Counted from the first letter of the stretch, positions 14,701 to 29,700 are shown. The stretch: 64,000 nucleotides of DNA from Antedon bifida (GCA_963402885.1 OY727094.1:17176501-17240500); one strand, 5' to 3'. The notes: generated from the letters alone by a model not told the origin. Program-made: numbers and translations.

Positions 14701-17700
14701 TGTCAACCAAATATTAAACCTAGAGTGTCTATTAAATTGATTTACAATGACATGAGAACAACAATTATTTGGTAAAAAAATAAAAAACAAGTTGTGACAT
14801 GACAGTGCATGAGTCAGGATGAATTTTAAATTTGGAGTGGAGTTGTGGTTTGGTGGTTATGATGCTTGGCTACCAATTCAAGGGTCCTGGGTTCAAGTCC
14901 TGTCATAAGTCAGGACAAATTACAACTCCACTCCCAAAGACTTGTAATAAGACTTTGTTTATGTAGAGCATCTTGTGTATGTTTGTCTTGTGAACATGAT
15001 TGCTACCTTTAAGAAGGATAGTGAATTAATTCGCTTATGGTTATCCTTGGCAATTTGCCTAAATAATAAAAAAAAATAAATAAATCATCTATTTTGGTAA
15101 TTGCAACATGTATCTGAATAAAGTGAATACTTACAAATATCCTGCGTTGTTTCTTTCAGTATTTCTTTATTAGTTGCATCTGGTGTACACACCGTTGTTT
15201 TAACCATTGCATCTGTTATTACATGCAATGGATTAAACCTATGACAAAATGACATTATATAATTATAAAAGAATGCTTGCATTAATAATCTAGAGGAACA
15301 AAATAGTTTGATGGTATACTGCAATTACATTGTTTTTACGTTGCATTATAATCTTATTTTAAACCCTCAACATACCCAGAACAGTCAAGGGCCAAATACT
15401 TTAATCAAACAACAATTTAATAATAGTAAATTTTAATCACCTATATTCTTACTCTTTTACATTGTGATATTTAGATTATTTATGTTTAGATTATAAGGAT
15501 CCCAATAAAAATAAGATATTTAAGCTATTTTGGCTAGCTATATGTGTATGGGTGACCAGAATACGAGCTTTGCTTTGATGGTCACTCTCATAAATATTTG
15601 CTATGTATGTTGATATTATTTTAAGATGAAAGAAATTGAAACTATTCAGAAAAAAATGTTTTAAATGGGTTATTCTAGTAATTGATCCTACAGTAACAAC
15701 TGTATGTAACAGTAGTTTAAGTGGTTGAATGAAATAGTTAAAGATGTATTGTCCCCCAAAAACATGAAAAATGAAGATTTTTTAAATCAGACTTTAAATA
15801 TGTTATTTTGTAGTTTTAATAAAGTTAATCACTTCCATAGAAAAAAAAAACGAAAAAAATTATGTTTTCACTTGTAAAATGACAGAATAAATGGTTAAAT
15901 TCAACCGAAAATCCATTGGCTGGCAGCCAATTTGACCATTTTTTGCTTTGAATTACATTTTTTTCAGGTAAATACAGTTTTTTTCGATCCAATTTTTGGT
16001 CAAAGTGGATAACTATTATGTTACATTAAAATGGAATATTCAAAATTTTTTTTTTTCAGAATTATTTTTTCAGGGGGACAATACATCTTTAAAAAAAAAA
16101 TTAAACTACTTAAAAAAAACCAGTAAGGTAACATCTATAGGCCACAATTTGACCATGGCTAAATTTTAAGCATCACCAAACTCAATGTCACCATATTTTG
16201 AGGTTCACAATATCCTGTTGAAAACAAATTGAAAGCATCTGTTAACGTTTCTATCATAGCAGCTTTCCACTTATCCTTACAGACAGTATAGACCCTCAAC
16301 AATGTGTGTTCACAGGAACTATGTGTGTACAGTTATATACCAATCAAACAAAAATACTTCTACACAATATAATATAGGACACTGTTCCCAACTGCAATTA
16401 GAAAACAATCAATCAACAAAAATTGATACGATATAATGTAATGGGCTTACTCTTTTCTTAAAATAGAATTGATAGTAGAAGTTTTTCCAACATTCTCAAG
16501 TCCTACAAAAATAGTTCTTCCTTGATTAAACTCTGTTTGTCCTTCTTCAAGTGCATTTTGAAATGCTTTCACCGCATCAGGTCCTCGTGCCAATATCTCC
16601 TCTGGAACATGCACATCTTAAAAACAAAATATAAGGTACAATAATTATTGTATAACTTCCTGATTGTTTGTATACTACTGGATAGCAATTAATACTCTTT
16701 ATAAAATTGAACAGTTTAATATGCACTAAGACTGTCTTATGAATACCTCAATCATTACTTGAAATAAATTAAGGTCATAATAGCAGAGTACAAAGATTAA
16801 GGTATACTCTATATAGAATAAAATACTTCAGCAATTCGTCACAAAAAACAGATGACTGATTTTCATCAAATGCAACAATTGGTTTGATAAATATGTGGTA
16901 CTAATAAGGTATATGCCAACACTTAAGCTTATAAGCCGATGCTCACAAATGCGACCAAAATTTAGATTTAGACATTTCTGTATATTCAAAAGTTTTTTCA
17001 TTTATTATTATAAACCCACAGAATATTGTTACAAAGCCTTTAAGAACCTTATAAATGAGAGAGTTCAGTTATTCTGAAGGCTATCTTACGGTTTTATTTA
17101 CTTACTTTCAATTTTATCAGCCACATCTTTTTCCTCAGCTTTCCTGAGAGCTGCAACAAGTTCTGAACGCATGGACTTCTTAGTAACTTTACCTGCCCAT
17201 GCGTTCAACATGTTGTAAGTCCTTTGAGGTGTGCCTTTATCTGGTAGTTCAAATGAATTTATATCTTCTTGTGTCATTCCAAGATTAGCTGCTATTAGTT
17301 TCCTTTTATTGTAGGTGTTATTGGCAATGTATAATAATTCTTTGTTTGTAATATCTAAATAAAATAAGATATATATATTATACTGTTTATAAAATATTCT
17401 AATAAATCCTAAAATATTAGTATTTTGTTTGTTTGATTCCACCTACCCTTCTCAATTTCTAGATCTAAATTACCCAAATGTAATTTTGTGAAATGTTCAC
17501 TTTGTCTATAGTTGTTTTATAATTTGTAAATAAAATTATAGTTCAATCATGATAAACTCTTTATTTTCTAAAAAAAAAAATATTTTTTTATATTTCTTAC
17601 GTAAAATAATATTTAAGTAAATTTTACAAGCAGTTTATTTATAGATATTGTGAATATCAAACTTCTCCATAACAAATAGAACATAAAAGATACCTAATGT

Positions 17701-20700
17701 TATAGACCAAGATTATTTTTTTAATTCCTTTTTTTTATTGGAAACAATAGCCCTATTGTGGGGCATTGAAATTGAAGAATATTCATACCTGACGATGTCA
17801 TTTCAATGTAAGGTAAAGGTCCACCTAAACAAGTAAATTGAATGTGTATATCAAGTTTTTCAGTGCATAATTAAAGATTGGAAATAATGTAGGATATAAA
17901 AGACAAACATATTTATTATTAAATTATTTTTGGGACGAACATATAGATATTTATAACAGAATTAGTAGCACACGAAATGGAAGACAGGATAAAATGCACA
18001 ACTGAAACCATATTACACATTGGCATGCCATGAAGTACCGTACGCCTTGTGCTAGATAACAAACCTAACACTGTGAGTCTCAACATACCCTGTACCTAGT
18101 TGAGATGAGCCTCTATTTGAATCAATCTACTTTTTTTTAATTATAAATCATATTTTTTTATTTGTTTGATTATATGACTGACTACATATACTACAGGATA
18201 AAAAGTGATCATTAATTCTATTCTTAGAAGTTCATGCTTTTATTTGAGGCACAATGTGTTTTTCAACTTACCATTCAAAATTGCAAGTATTTCTGTTTTT
18301 TTCTGTTCACCATCGTATTTATCACACACATTTTCATTATAGATATCAGATGCAGACTTTCCATTCTGACAATCAAAATGTTTGTAATTTAAAATAACAA
18401 TATTAGCAATTCTAGTTATAAGCATAAGTTATGATAAATCCCTCAGCTACCCTTTTAAAAAAAATTTAAAAATTCAGCTTAATTTCATAATTTGCAAGAA
18501 CATACTAAACCAAAAGATAAGCCAAACTAAATAATACTAATAGGTAAAATAACCCTGGCCATTAAAAAAAAATCAAATTATGACAAATATATTTCATAAT
18601 AGTTATGCAAATTCCAGATATTTCAAAGGTCAATAACTTTACTATTGGCCATATCTTGGAAAAAATATGCCACTGGACTAAATCTACTTCCACTCAGTGC
18701 GATTTTATGCATTAATATCACTAAACCCATTTTCCACGATATTTTTCCCAGGGTGCCGGACACGTTAATCCAAAGCACGATGTGAAATCAGCTGAAATAA
18801 AATATTTATGGGTTTTTTGGGCCAAAATCATTTCATAAGCCATATAATAACCACACATGCCATTAGATTTAAACTAATTAAATACATGCTCTGAAAATAA
18901 ATCATTTTTGGTCTAAATCATGTAGCTTACTAATAGTCCAAAAGTAACCTGCAACTGAAATAAATGTTATAATGATGAGCAATTAAGAAGATAAATTTAA
19001 TATCAAATGATATGTCAACTATAATTTAAAGAAATATAGAACAAATACTTAATGTAGTTTCAATATTTATATTATATGTATTTATTTATATAACGTATAC
19101 TTCAGTTTACAGTAAAATATGAGACTAAAAGTAAAAATAATGGAAGCATGCTGTTTAAACAATTCAATTTAGATTTACAATTTAACAATACAATGTGAAT
19201 ACTGTAATGAAAAAATAAAAACGAAATGTTACCGTAATAACTATAAATATATACTATATTCATTTTAATATTTCTGTAATTAATCATTCCATCAAACAAA
19301 TATACAGGAACATGTGAGGAGGTGGATGGGCAATAGACTGTTCGAGGGTCAGACAAGAAGAAAATAGCCTGTAATATTTTCAATGATAATTCTCCTGAGG
19401 ACGATCAAAGCATATTGATCGAAACGTCAAGAAACTCAACAGTTTTTTTCAGAACTAATATACATGGTGTACCGCAAACTTGATATCAACAGATAATAAT
19501 AAAAAACCTTTTTGTTTCTATTTGCTATATTTTATATAACTTTAAAAAAAAAAAGAATAGAACTAAACTTTATTATTAAAATAATTGCATTGCAGTACTT
19601 AATAACAAACTAACCTTATTTGTCTTGCAAATGTCCATACGTCCTTCCTGTATGAAGAACACAAAGGCATTTTTGTGCTCTTCATAAGTAAGCTTTGATC
19701 GAGCAATTATATGCAGAGCATTGTCTCCATTCTTGAAAAAAGTGAAAAAAAAAAACAAAGTGCACAAGCTGTACTAATACTGTGAATATTATATTTTGAT
19801 TGTACATACAACCCTTTAGTAAAAACTCTCCAATTTCATTTACGAAACATGGATGATTTATAAATGATAATCAAAACCTATTGAATGTTTACCAATACTT
19901 ATCTATCATTTGATTGATGATATTGATTGATTATATTTACTGAATACAAAATAAGCATATTTATTTAGTAAGATATCTGGAGAGAAAAAACCTTTTCATT
20001 TAAAGGACATATTTCTTTAGTGAAATTTCAATATACTTTGCAAATTGCAGACGATAAAAATAGTCAGGGATGTAATTGTGCAGGGCGGAGCCGGGCGGGG
20101 CCGCCCTGCCTAAAAGCCTCCCGCCCAGTCTAAAGCTAATTTTAAGGCCTTCCGCCCAGCGTCAGACGTACCTGTCCGCCCACCCTAAATTCCTTTTTTT
20201 TCCGTGAAATATCGGGCATATTCTAGCTAACACAAGCTAAACATCGCACAATGCAGCTAGCCTAGCACACAAAACACACAGCTTTGAAAATCAACCAAGC
20301 AGAACTGTCATGTACTTAATGCTGATTGGACGATACGCCCAAGTTCCACTTGAGTGAACATCACAACCTAGCATGCAGCTTGCTAGCTTTGCATGCTGTG
20401 CGCGATTTTCTTATCTCTGTATGAATGAATCATGGAGTTTAAAAATAGTAGTACTGTATTTAAATAATAAACGTATACCGGTAATTATAAATGTTAGCGT
20501 CAATATCCTGTTATAAAATAAAGATTAAATTTGTTGTAACTGATATTGATGTACACAAGACGCTATTGTTCCATTATTGTTATTAAAAGTACTTCTGTCT
20601 ATCTGTCAATATTTTGTTTTACACTATTAATGTAAGATTAATTCATCAGTAGTACCGCCGCATATATCTTCTCGCGGTGCCCTTTGTATACTGATTTGCA

Positions 20701-23700
20701 TAATCTTTTTTTCTTCTCAAATATTTTATTGATGGTTTAATCGGACAATGTGAAACCAGGGAGGAGTTAAATTACTTAATTAAGCCTTGTAAAACAATTC
20801 CCTAGTAGGCCCAATTTATTCTTCAAGATGTCGTCTAAGAAAGCAAAGCAATCTCAACAAGCAAAGAATATTTTTTCATATTTCTCAAAAAACGGTAAGT
20901 AAACGTACCTCTTTTTGAAACTTAAATTAAATACATATCACAATAAATATCTTGTTTGATCCATGGAGATAAATCCATGTTTGATTTACATTTAATAGAC
21001 ATTGTTACTTGTAGACGGTGTCGTGCTTCGTGGATTACAATAAGTTAAGATGTTAATATTTTGAGTAGGGCCTGTATACTGGACATATTATAAATAATAT
21101 CGATCATAAATGATTATGTATATTGTGAAAGATCTGTAGTTTAACCATTCATAAACGTACGTTCATGGTTAAACCGTGTTGGCGTACGTATTTCTAGGTA
21201 CCGTAGTTAACGCACGTTGTTTGGCGTCGCGGCACTTACCATACTCGAAAGTTATATATTATTGCGTTGCCAGCATGCCTTAGTATCGTATTTTATGAGC
21301 TAAAGACAATGTTACCGCTTAGGCCTACTTCAGCAGAATATTTCTTTGATATCTAATTTTTCTTCACATGGGGCGTCTATATGCCTAATAACAATGTTTT
21401 AAATTATTTATTTGGTTAATTTTACAGAAAATACGACCGCCCCCGATAACCGAACACCGCCTGATGATTCCATTCCGACTCCACAACCAAATGAACCTAC
21501 CCAGACAACCGCAACCGTCCCTGACGCACGAGCACCCGATGATTCGGTTATACATTTTGTGGATCCGATCATACATACCAATACCACCATCGATCAACCG
21601 ACAACGAGCGCTACCGCCCCCGACAACCGACCACCGTCTACCATCAACCAACCAACGACAATCGCCACTGCGCCCCACGTCAGCCAATCCGTAAAGAGGA
21701 AGGGTAAGCATGCCGACCATTTCGACTCTTCGTGGAAGAGGAAACGCGAATGGTTAGTGATGCAGGAGGGAGAGGGCATGTTCTGTCTGTTGTGCCAGAA
21801 ACACAACATGACACCACAGGGAGTAATAACTTGGAACAGGGCACCATGCAAACGACTTCGTCTTGAAAGCGTAAAACAGCACGAAAACGCAGAATCGCAC
21901 AGAAGCGCAGTGCAGGTTGACGCTATACAGGTAGTTACGCAGCCAATGATAGCGGAATCTATATTACCTGCCATTAACATGAAAGAAATGATAAAACTAT
22001 TCGCCTGTCTACTGTATATCACCTGGCCAAACAGAGAATAGCCCATACGACCAACTTTGCACCTCTGTTAAACTTCATGGATTTCCTGGAAGTTCAAGTT
22101 CAACAGACTGCCCGACCAGCCTACACCAGTCGCAGTCGCAGTTCAATACAAGACATGTTGATAACAATGTCCGATATTATCGAACGAGATATCTTGGATG
22201 GATTGAAAGCTGCGAACACGTTTGCATTGCTCTTTGACGAGACAACCGATGTTTCTGTCAAAGAACAGATGATTGTACGAGGGAGGTACGTAAATGAAGA
22301 TGGGAAAATTCTTGTGAAGTACCTAAAAATTATCGAACCGCTGGCCCTTGGCAGAATTGAAGGTGATGTCGTAATTAGGTTAAGTGGAAAAAACATTGCC
22401 AGAAATGTAGTACATTTTGCAGATGAGAAGGGCATTTCTTTCGACAAGCTATGTGCAATCGGAACCGATGGTGCAAGTGTAATGACGGGAAAACACAATG
22501 GCGCAGTAAAGTTGATTACAGACGAACAGATTGAGAGGCAACATGATGTTGCTGTAAAGACGAAGGCAGTGGGATGTCATTGTGCGGCACACAAACTAAA
22601 TCTAGCGGCATCCCAAGCTGGTGACAAGGTGGAGTACGTCAAAAAATTCAAAGCGATAATGCGCCAACTATACGATTTTTTTGATAATAGCGCGGTCCGA
22701 ACAGCGGGACTTGCTGAGATGCAAAGACTTTTAGAAGAAGAAGAGCTGAAAGTTCTACAACCTTCTTCAACTCGGTGGCTTAGCATAGGCAATTGCGCAT
22801 TAAGAATAAAGAAGATCATAACGAGTATACTTATGAGCATGGAGCGAGAGGCCGAAGAAAGAGGAGACGCTACTGCTTCTGGACTCTACAAAATGATGAC
22901 AGAATATAGATTCCTCGCAAGCTTTACATCAAGAATGGATGGAATTAAAGCAGTATATCGTCGACCACTATGCTGATAAAACAAGCACTGAAGTTGTGCG
23001 ATTGCTAAGTACTAACCCAATGCGACAACTGTATCCAAACATTGCGGAACTAGCCGAGGTTTATCGAACCATCCCACCACATACTGCTGACGTAGAACGC
23101 GACTTTTCTCAAATGAAAACAATTAAAAATGTCTGCGCAATAGAATGACGGAAAAAACATTAGATGCAATTATGAGAATTGTCATTGAAGGCCCTACATT
23201 AAAAGAGTACCCATTCAAAAAAGCAGTAGAGGCACGGCCATTAAAAAAAACCGGCGAATTAAACTGTAGGCTAATCAACCGTTCCACGCCGACTGCTTTG
23301 TGGAGTAACTTCCCGACTACGTGTATTTATTAAAAAAACATTGAATTGAAACATACTAATATCTTGTACTGTTATTATTTTTTATTTTGTGAATTACATC
23401 ATTAGCGCGAGTATACTGTAGTATGGCTCGGATGATTATCAATACATTTGACAGAACGACGACGATTGATACACAGTGACTAATTGAACTAGCTAGGCCT
23501 AGCCTAGATCATTCATCGCCCAGGCCGCAGACCTGGCGAAATGTACGTTCGTTCATGTAAGTACATCGTGATGTTTTTCTACGTGGTTGTTGTGCGGCAT
23601 GAATATCAATAAGAGGTTTTTATCTTGAACAAAATATTCTCGGCTAAATCGAACAAATTTATTTAATTCATGCAATCTAGCTAGGCCTAGGCGTTCTTCA

Positions 23701-26700
23701 GGGGCAAGGTAACCACAAAGGCAGTTATGTTTAGGTCCAAATGGTAGGCCTACACTTACACTGTCAAAGCATGGAGGTATAAACCGGGAGGTACGTATAA
23801 TTACGTCCATGGTAAAAGTAATGTTTTGCTTTATTAAAATCATTCACCTGAACAATGATAATATTATTAATAAAAAAAAATGTAAAAAATTACACATATA
23901 AACCATCATTAAAATGAGTCTTATAAAGGTCAATATAGCAAATTTTTTCAGGGGCCTTCGGCCCCTGAACCCCGACCCCCCGACCCCTCAACAATTCTTA
24001 GCTACAACCCTGAATAGTATATTTGGATATCAGTTATAATACTTTATGATTGATTCAGCTTAGAATTTTATTCATTATAATGCTAATATAAAAGCTTCTT
24101 GTCAGCTTTTAAAACTATTTTACATCAAATCTTTTTGAATCAAAAGATAAAACATTTGGTTTTATCTCAATATCTCTATGGTTTTATATACTTTTTGCTT
24201 TAAGATTCAATAAATAGGTTGGTGAATTTACAGTGGAATCAATAATACCTACAATAATATCATGGCACCAGCCAGGTACAGATATAAGAAGTTTGCATAG
24301 AGTGTGGTACACAAACAGAATGCACTAATTTGAGGATAACAAATATAGGCCTAAAGAACATTTAACATTCAGGATTGAATAAATGGTGCGTAGTTGATCA
24401 ACTTTGATTATAATATGGTAAAAAAAAAATCCAGATTATTCTGTCCTAGTGATGGAGCGAAAGGGTGAGGGGGTAGGTGCAGCAAATAGTATAATCCTCA
24501 CATTATTGTGTAATACCTGCATACACTGTGATATTTACAATACGATGCAATAATACATGCATAATTATATGAAATTACTAGATATACTGTGTATACAACT
24601 TACTTTGTTTTGTTGGTTCACATTAGAACCAGCATCAACTAATGTCATACAGCATGCAGTTTGACCATTGGCTGCAGCTCTCAAGAGTGGTGAATATCCA
24701 TCCTAAAAAAATAGATTATAATATGTCATACAACTATAACAAACCTCTTTAGCAATGCACAGTAGAAGCATGACCATTAATAATTGCAGTGTAATTAAAA
24801 ATATTTTTCAATATATATATTGTTATTATTTAATTTAATCATGATCATAATAAAAAGTTTACCCAGTGAAGATATACATTATTGAATATTTTGAATGTTA
24901 AATGTTCTTTAGGCCTATATTTATAATTTTTTCAAAAATAAACATATTTTAATGTTTATTGTGCAAACATGATGTTTTTCACCGCTATTATATTGTAACT
25001 ATCTATATATTTTGGTATTAATATGTTATACATAATATAAATAATCAAAACACATGACCATTGTAAAACTTTTGATGAAGTTTTATAAATTGCACTAAAT
25101 GAATCAATGGTTAAAAATGTCTAAAATGGCATTTCAACTAAGTATTAAATAGGCTGTGTACATCATAAGTTAACAGTGTTTAGTCTCATTGAGCTTTATA
25201 CTGTAGCTCCATAATTTGGTAGACTGCAATTGTATTTTTAGAACAGCACTTAAAATAAATATAATATAATATAAATACAATTGAAATATGTTAATGTAAA
25301 TGATTTTAATTAAGATAATTTACATTGTCAGATCTCACTCTGAATACATTTAACCATTTCACATTAAACATTAGTGTGGTAAAAGACCTACTTGACAAAC
25401 AATACATTATATGGACACATTTAATATTAAAAACTCATTACAATCTAGCATTTGAGCAGAGAAATATTATTGAGAAAGGTTTTCATTTAATTTTCTCTCT
25501 GTCACCTTATTCAATCAAGCTGTGACAATTGTATTTATCATGGCTCTGCACAACCATGAACATACATCAGAATGGTTGTCAATATTATAATTATTAATAA
25601 AGGACAAAATAAAATCTGATCCCATCATAATGCACTTTTATATGATGATCTAGCGAACTCAAGTAGAATAATATAGGTGGTTTCTTGTGTCTTGTGTTGG
25701 AAGGCATTGGATAATAAGACACAAAAAGGTGTACAAGGGTGTCTTTAGCTGTGATTGATAGGCTGCACTATCATAGACGGGTAGATGTTATTGTGTATTA
25801 AATAGTTTAAAAAAGAGATGATAGCATTCGGTTTATTCTATTAAAAAAAGTGGTAGGTTATATAGGTTATACGATAATGTTACTATTGTAGTTTTAATGG
25901 AATGAAACTATGTTATGGAATGAATCTACAAAGGCATAGTATTATGCGCTGTTTAAACACTGTATTCATGTTGGATAAGGTATTCAGATTAAGGTGTATG
26001 TATATTCAGATGGGTAGTGTAAATCCCATATTATTTTTTTTAAGCAATTTAATAATTATAGAAACTACTAATTCATTTTGTTTCAGTTTTGTTCAGAAAT
26101 ATATGTTTGATGTTCTTCTGAATTCAGTTTTGTGAGCATAAAATAATATCATGACTTGTTTTTGTATGCAATGTGTGACAATGCTCTATTAACACATGTA
26201 CCCAATTAATGAAAAGGGCGTTGCAAACTACAGAAAGCCACTAATCTCTTCTCTGTATTGACATCATGCTCTTATACTCTTTCATGGTTTTATACTTTAT
26301 GCACTTTGTCATTCTCTTATACACGATGTTAAATGCACCAGGGTTCTAGCACTGTCTTTTTTTCTCTTTTCTGGCTTGAACCAGCACTTTTGTTTATTCA
26401 TTCAATGACATGATTAATACAAGTTAATCAGTAATATGTAATACAGTAGTTGTCATAAATCTACAATCTTCATAATCTATTTGATCATTGTTGTCAAATA
26501 TAATCCTACTTTTTTTGTAATTGTTGTATATCTTTCTCAATGTAATATTCAAAATAAAGACCAAAAATCATTCATTCACAACAAGACACAATTCAATGAA
26601 TCCGCAATATTTGTTGTTGTTCTAAATATTGCATCTTTATAATCTGTTTAAATTGTTATTATCCAATGTAATTCTTCCCTTTTCTTTCTTTGTTTGTGTA

Positions 26701-29700
26701 TTCTTTAACCTTTTTATCCATGTATAATAATGTGTATATAAAACATTCAAAACAGCTATAATTATAAAAAAAAGCATTATATAATATAAACATTAAAAAG
26801 GCGTTAGCATTATAGGAATGTTAAATTTTTTAAGGCATTGATAATCAACTTAAATAGTATCCAGAAATTTTTGCACACTGGCTGAATATTTAATTCAGAT
26901 GGTATCGTAATATCAGGTATAGTATAGAGTCGGGGCCTGTCATCACAATCACCATGGATATGTGACTTAGTAACACATAATATTTTCCTTTTAGTATATA
27001 TATTATTTTAACTTTGAAAGAATCAAATGGAGCTCAGGAGGCCATGCTTTATTTATAATACAAAAAGAAGGATTTTATCTCTGTCCACAGCTTTACAGAC
27101 TGACACGTCTCAAACTTTTGGGATTCATTAAAAAATAAAAGATAGAACCTTGATAATATAAGTTACAATATAATAATAATAATAACTAGAATTTAATTCG
27201 TCACTTTGACGAATTATAGGTGATCATTTTTATCATTTTACTGAAATTAATTTTTTTTAAACATGCACGTACGTTAACATACGATCGGAAAATGTTGATG
27301 TATGCCATCCTATTATATGCTTATAGTGCTGAGTTGTGCCTATATGCCATATACAATATGTACAGTATATACTGTATACCTATGTGTAGTATAGGTGAAA
27401 TTACGGGACACACATGTTCTAATTTTTTGGCATGATGACGTTATCAAACTAAACTTTAAGATGACAATTTCGAAAGATAATTAATTGAGCAAAAAAATAT
27501 AAGATTTGGAAAAAAATTTGGCACGTAGAAGCACTGTGCGCGCTCTTTGAATTGTGTATAACTTAGACGAAAAATATGAAAAAACTACTTTTTCACTTCA
27601 ACTGGCCATATGTTAACGTCACAACATCCGATAGGCTTAATTTTTATATGAATTAATATATACATTTCATCAGCTTTCATAATAAATTATAATCATCAAG
27701 GTAACCTTCAATTTTGAAGAGCTGTAAGATATTCAAATTTACTGCGAAGGTGAAATTACACGGCCTACGTTATTCAAGTTTTTACGCGTGATGACGTCAT
27801 TAAAATGAAAATAGTGTCAACTCATGATAAAGATAATTAATTAAGCAAGCACATACTGAAAGTTGTGCGAAATTCGAGCACACATAACCAAGATGCGCTC
27901 TGTTGAATTTAAAAATAAGGATTTGTTATCTTTTTGTGTAGATTATCACATTCAAGTGGCCATTTGATGACGTCAAAACATTTTGTACGTAAAATGTGTA
28001 CATGAATTCATATCTACAACTCAATGGCTTCTAGAATAAGTTAAAAAAATCGGGGGTCATCTTGCATTCTGAAGAATTATTTTCATTTTAAAAAAGACCT
28101 ATTTTTCACCATTTTCAGAACTTTTGTAAAATTAATGTGCGCATTTTGTCATTCTTAACGTGCTCGTATAGCGTTATTTTAAGTCGGAACTGACTCAAAT
28201 TTGGTGAATGTACTAAGGATGGTGAGTAGAATGAGATTTGTAAAAAAAATTCATATTTTTACGCTTTTTAAGTATCGCGCGCGCAAAAAAGCATTTTTGC
28301 GCAGTAATTTTTTGAAACACGCAAATGGCCTAATTCATGCTCTAAATTGATCAAAACTTAATTTTGAGCGTTTTAATTTTTTAACGCGCGATATCACGCG
28401 CATGAACCTACGTGCGCGTGCGTTTTTATTTGCTAATATTTTACCCTTGATCTGAAGTTTACGTGTAGTGAATTTCATTAATATGTGATAATGAATTATG
28501 GAGATATGATTGATAATGTGATTTCGCAAAATGGCGTATAAATGTCGTCACGGATGAGTGATCACGCTGGAAAGCTTATTAGGATTAAGTTATATTATTT
28601 GAAAGATATTCTGAAATTTTTGTAATCATTGACATTAAACTTTTTGAGATAATTGTTACACAAAATAGTGTACAGAAACAATAAAAAGACTAGACATGAA
28701 ACTCGTCACTTTGACGAGTTTGGTTATCCGCCGCGCAAGTGGTGAAACATGGACGTTTAACAACGTACCTTTTAACATTAAGAGGATAAGTTGAGGCCAA
28801 AAGGAAGCGTTCACGTTGGCATAATGACCTACAGGCCGGACAAGCAACTGACAAACAAACCAGAAAATGTAATAGAAATCATATACCTCCTAACAACGAT
28901 GAACGGCTCTGATACGAGAAAAATATTGTTTGCCTCCCTCTATCCTGCAAAAATAACGTCTTATTTGGCCTGCTACATTATAGAAATAGGTAGGAAATAA
29001 ACGATTTTGGGCTATTCCATTACAGTCGGTATAAACAGTAAAATCTGTTTACATATTACATACAGTGTAGATTAGGTGAAATTACGGGAGCCGTCATTTA
29101 TTCCAAATTTTAACATGGCGCGGCATCAATATGAAATACAAAATAGCAATTTCGGAAGGATATTATCTCAGCAACAACATATTAACGTGTAGAAGAAATT
29201 TGAATACGTGAAATATTGATGCGCGCTCTTTTAAATGTAATGAACTATTACGCAAAAAATGAAAATACGACTTTTTTTATTTAACTGGCCATATGATAAC
29301 GTCACATCATCAGATTGGCACAATTTTTACATGACTTCGTATCTAAAATCCAATAGCTTCCAGAAAACGTTTTAATCGTGATTATCACATTTTATTCTTA
29401 CGAGCTATAACGGATTTAAATTTAATGTAAAGATGAAATTAATGCCACACGTAATTTAAATTTTTAGGCATGATGACGTCCAAAAAATTAAAATATTTTT
29501 AACTCATGCGAAAGATAGTTGATTGACCTAGACAATATCAAAATCGGGGTGAAAATGGAAAACGGATAAGTGGAGATGCGCTCTATTTAATGTGATGAGC
29601 TATGACGAAAGATACAAAAATCTTAAATTTTATATTCACGTGGCCATACGATGACGTCACAATGTCTGGTTAGCCATATTGATACATGATCTGATATCTA

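Larger units (their letters stand above)
20065..24012 (+). mobile_element. hAT-family DNA transposon, 3.9 kb, 6-bp target duplication
   Basis: The left end starts CAGGGATGTA and the right end is the reverse complement of CAGGGTTGTA. The 6-mer AATAGT flanks both sides (20059-20064 and 24013-24018). Inside is a plus-strand transposase gene with a TTF-type zinc finger and a C-terminal hAT dimerisation segment. GC-rich subterminal regions (GGGCGGGGCCGCCCTGCC at the left, CCCCGACCCCCCGACCCC at the right) stand out from the AT-rich intron. The transposase is frameshifted, so the copy is inactive. Confidence 0.9.

Noticed and set aside
14845-14910. A functional tRNA gene
   Set aside because: A and B boxes are present, but no proper acceptor stem or cloverleaf closes. 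The A-rich tail and unique body fit a SINE.
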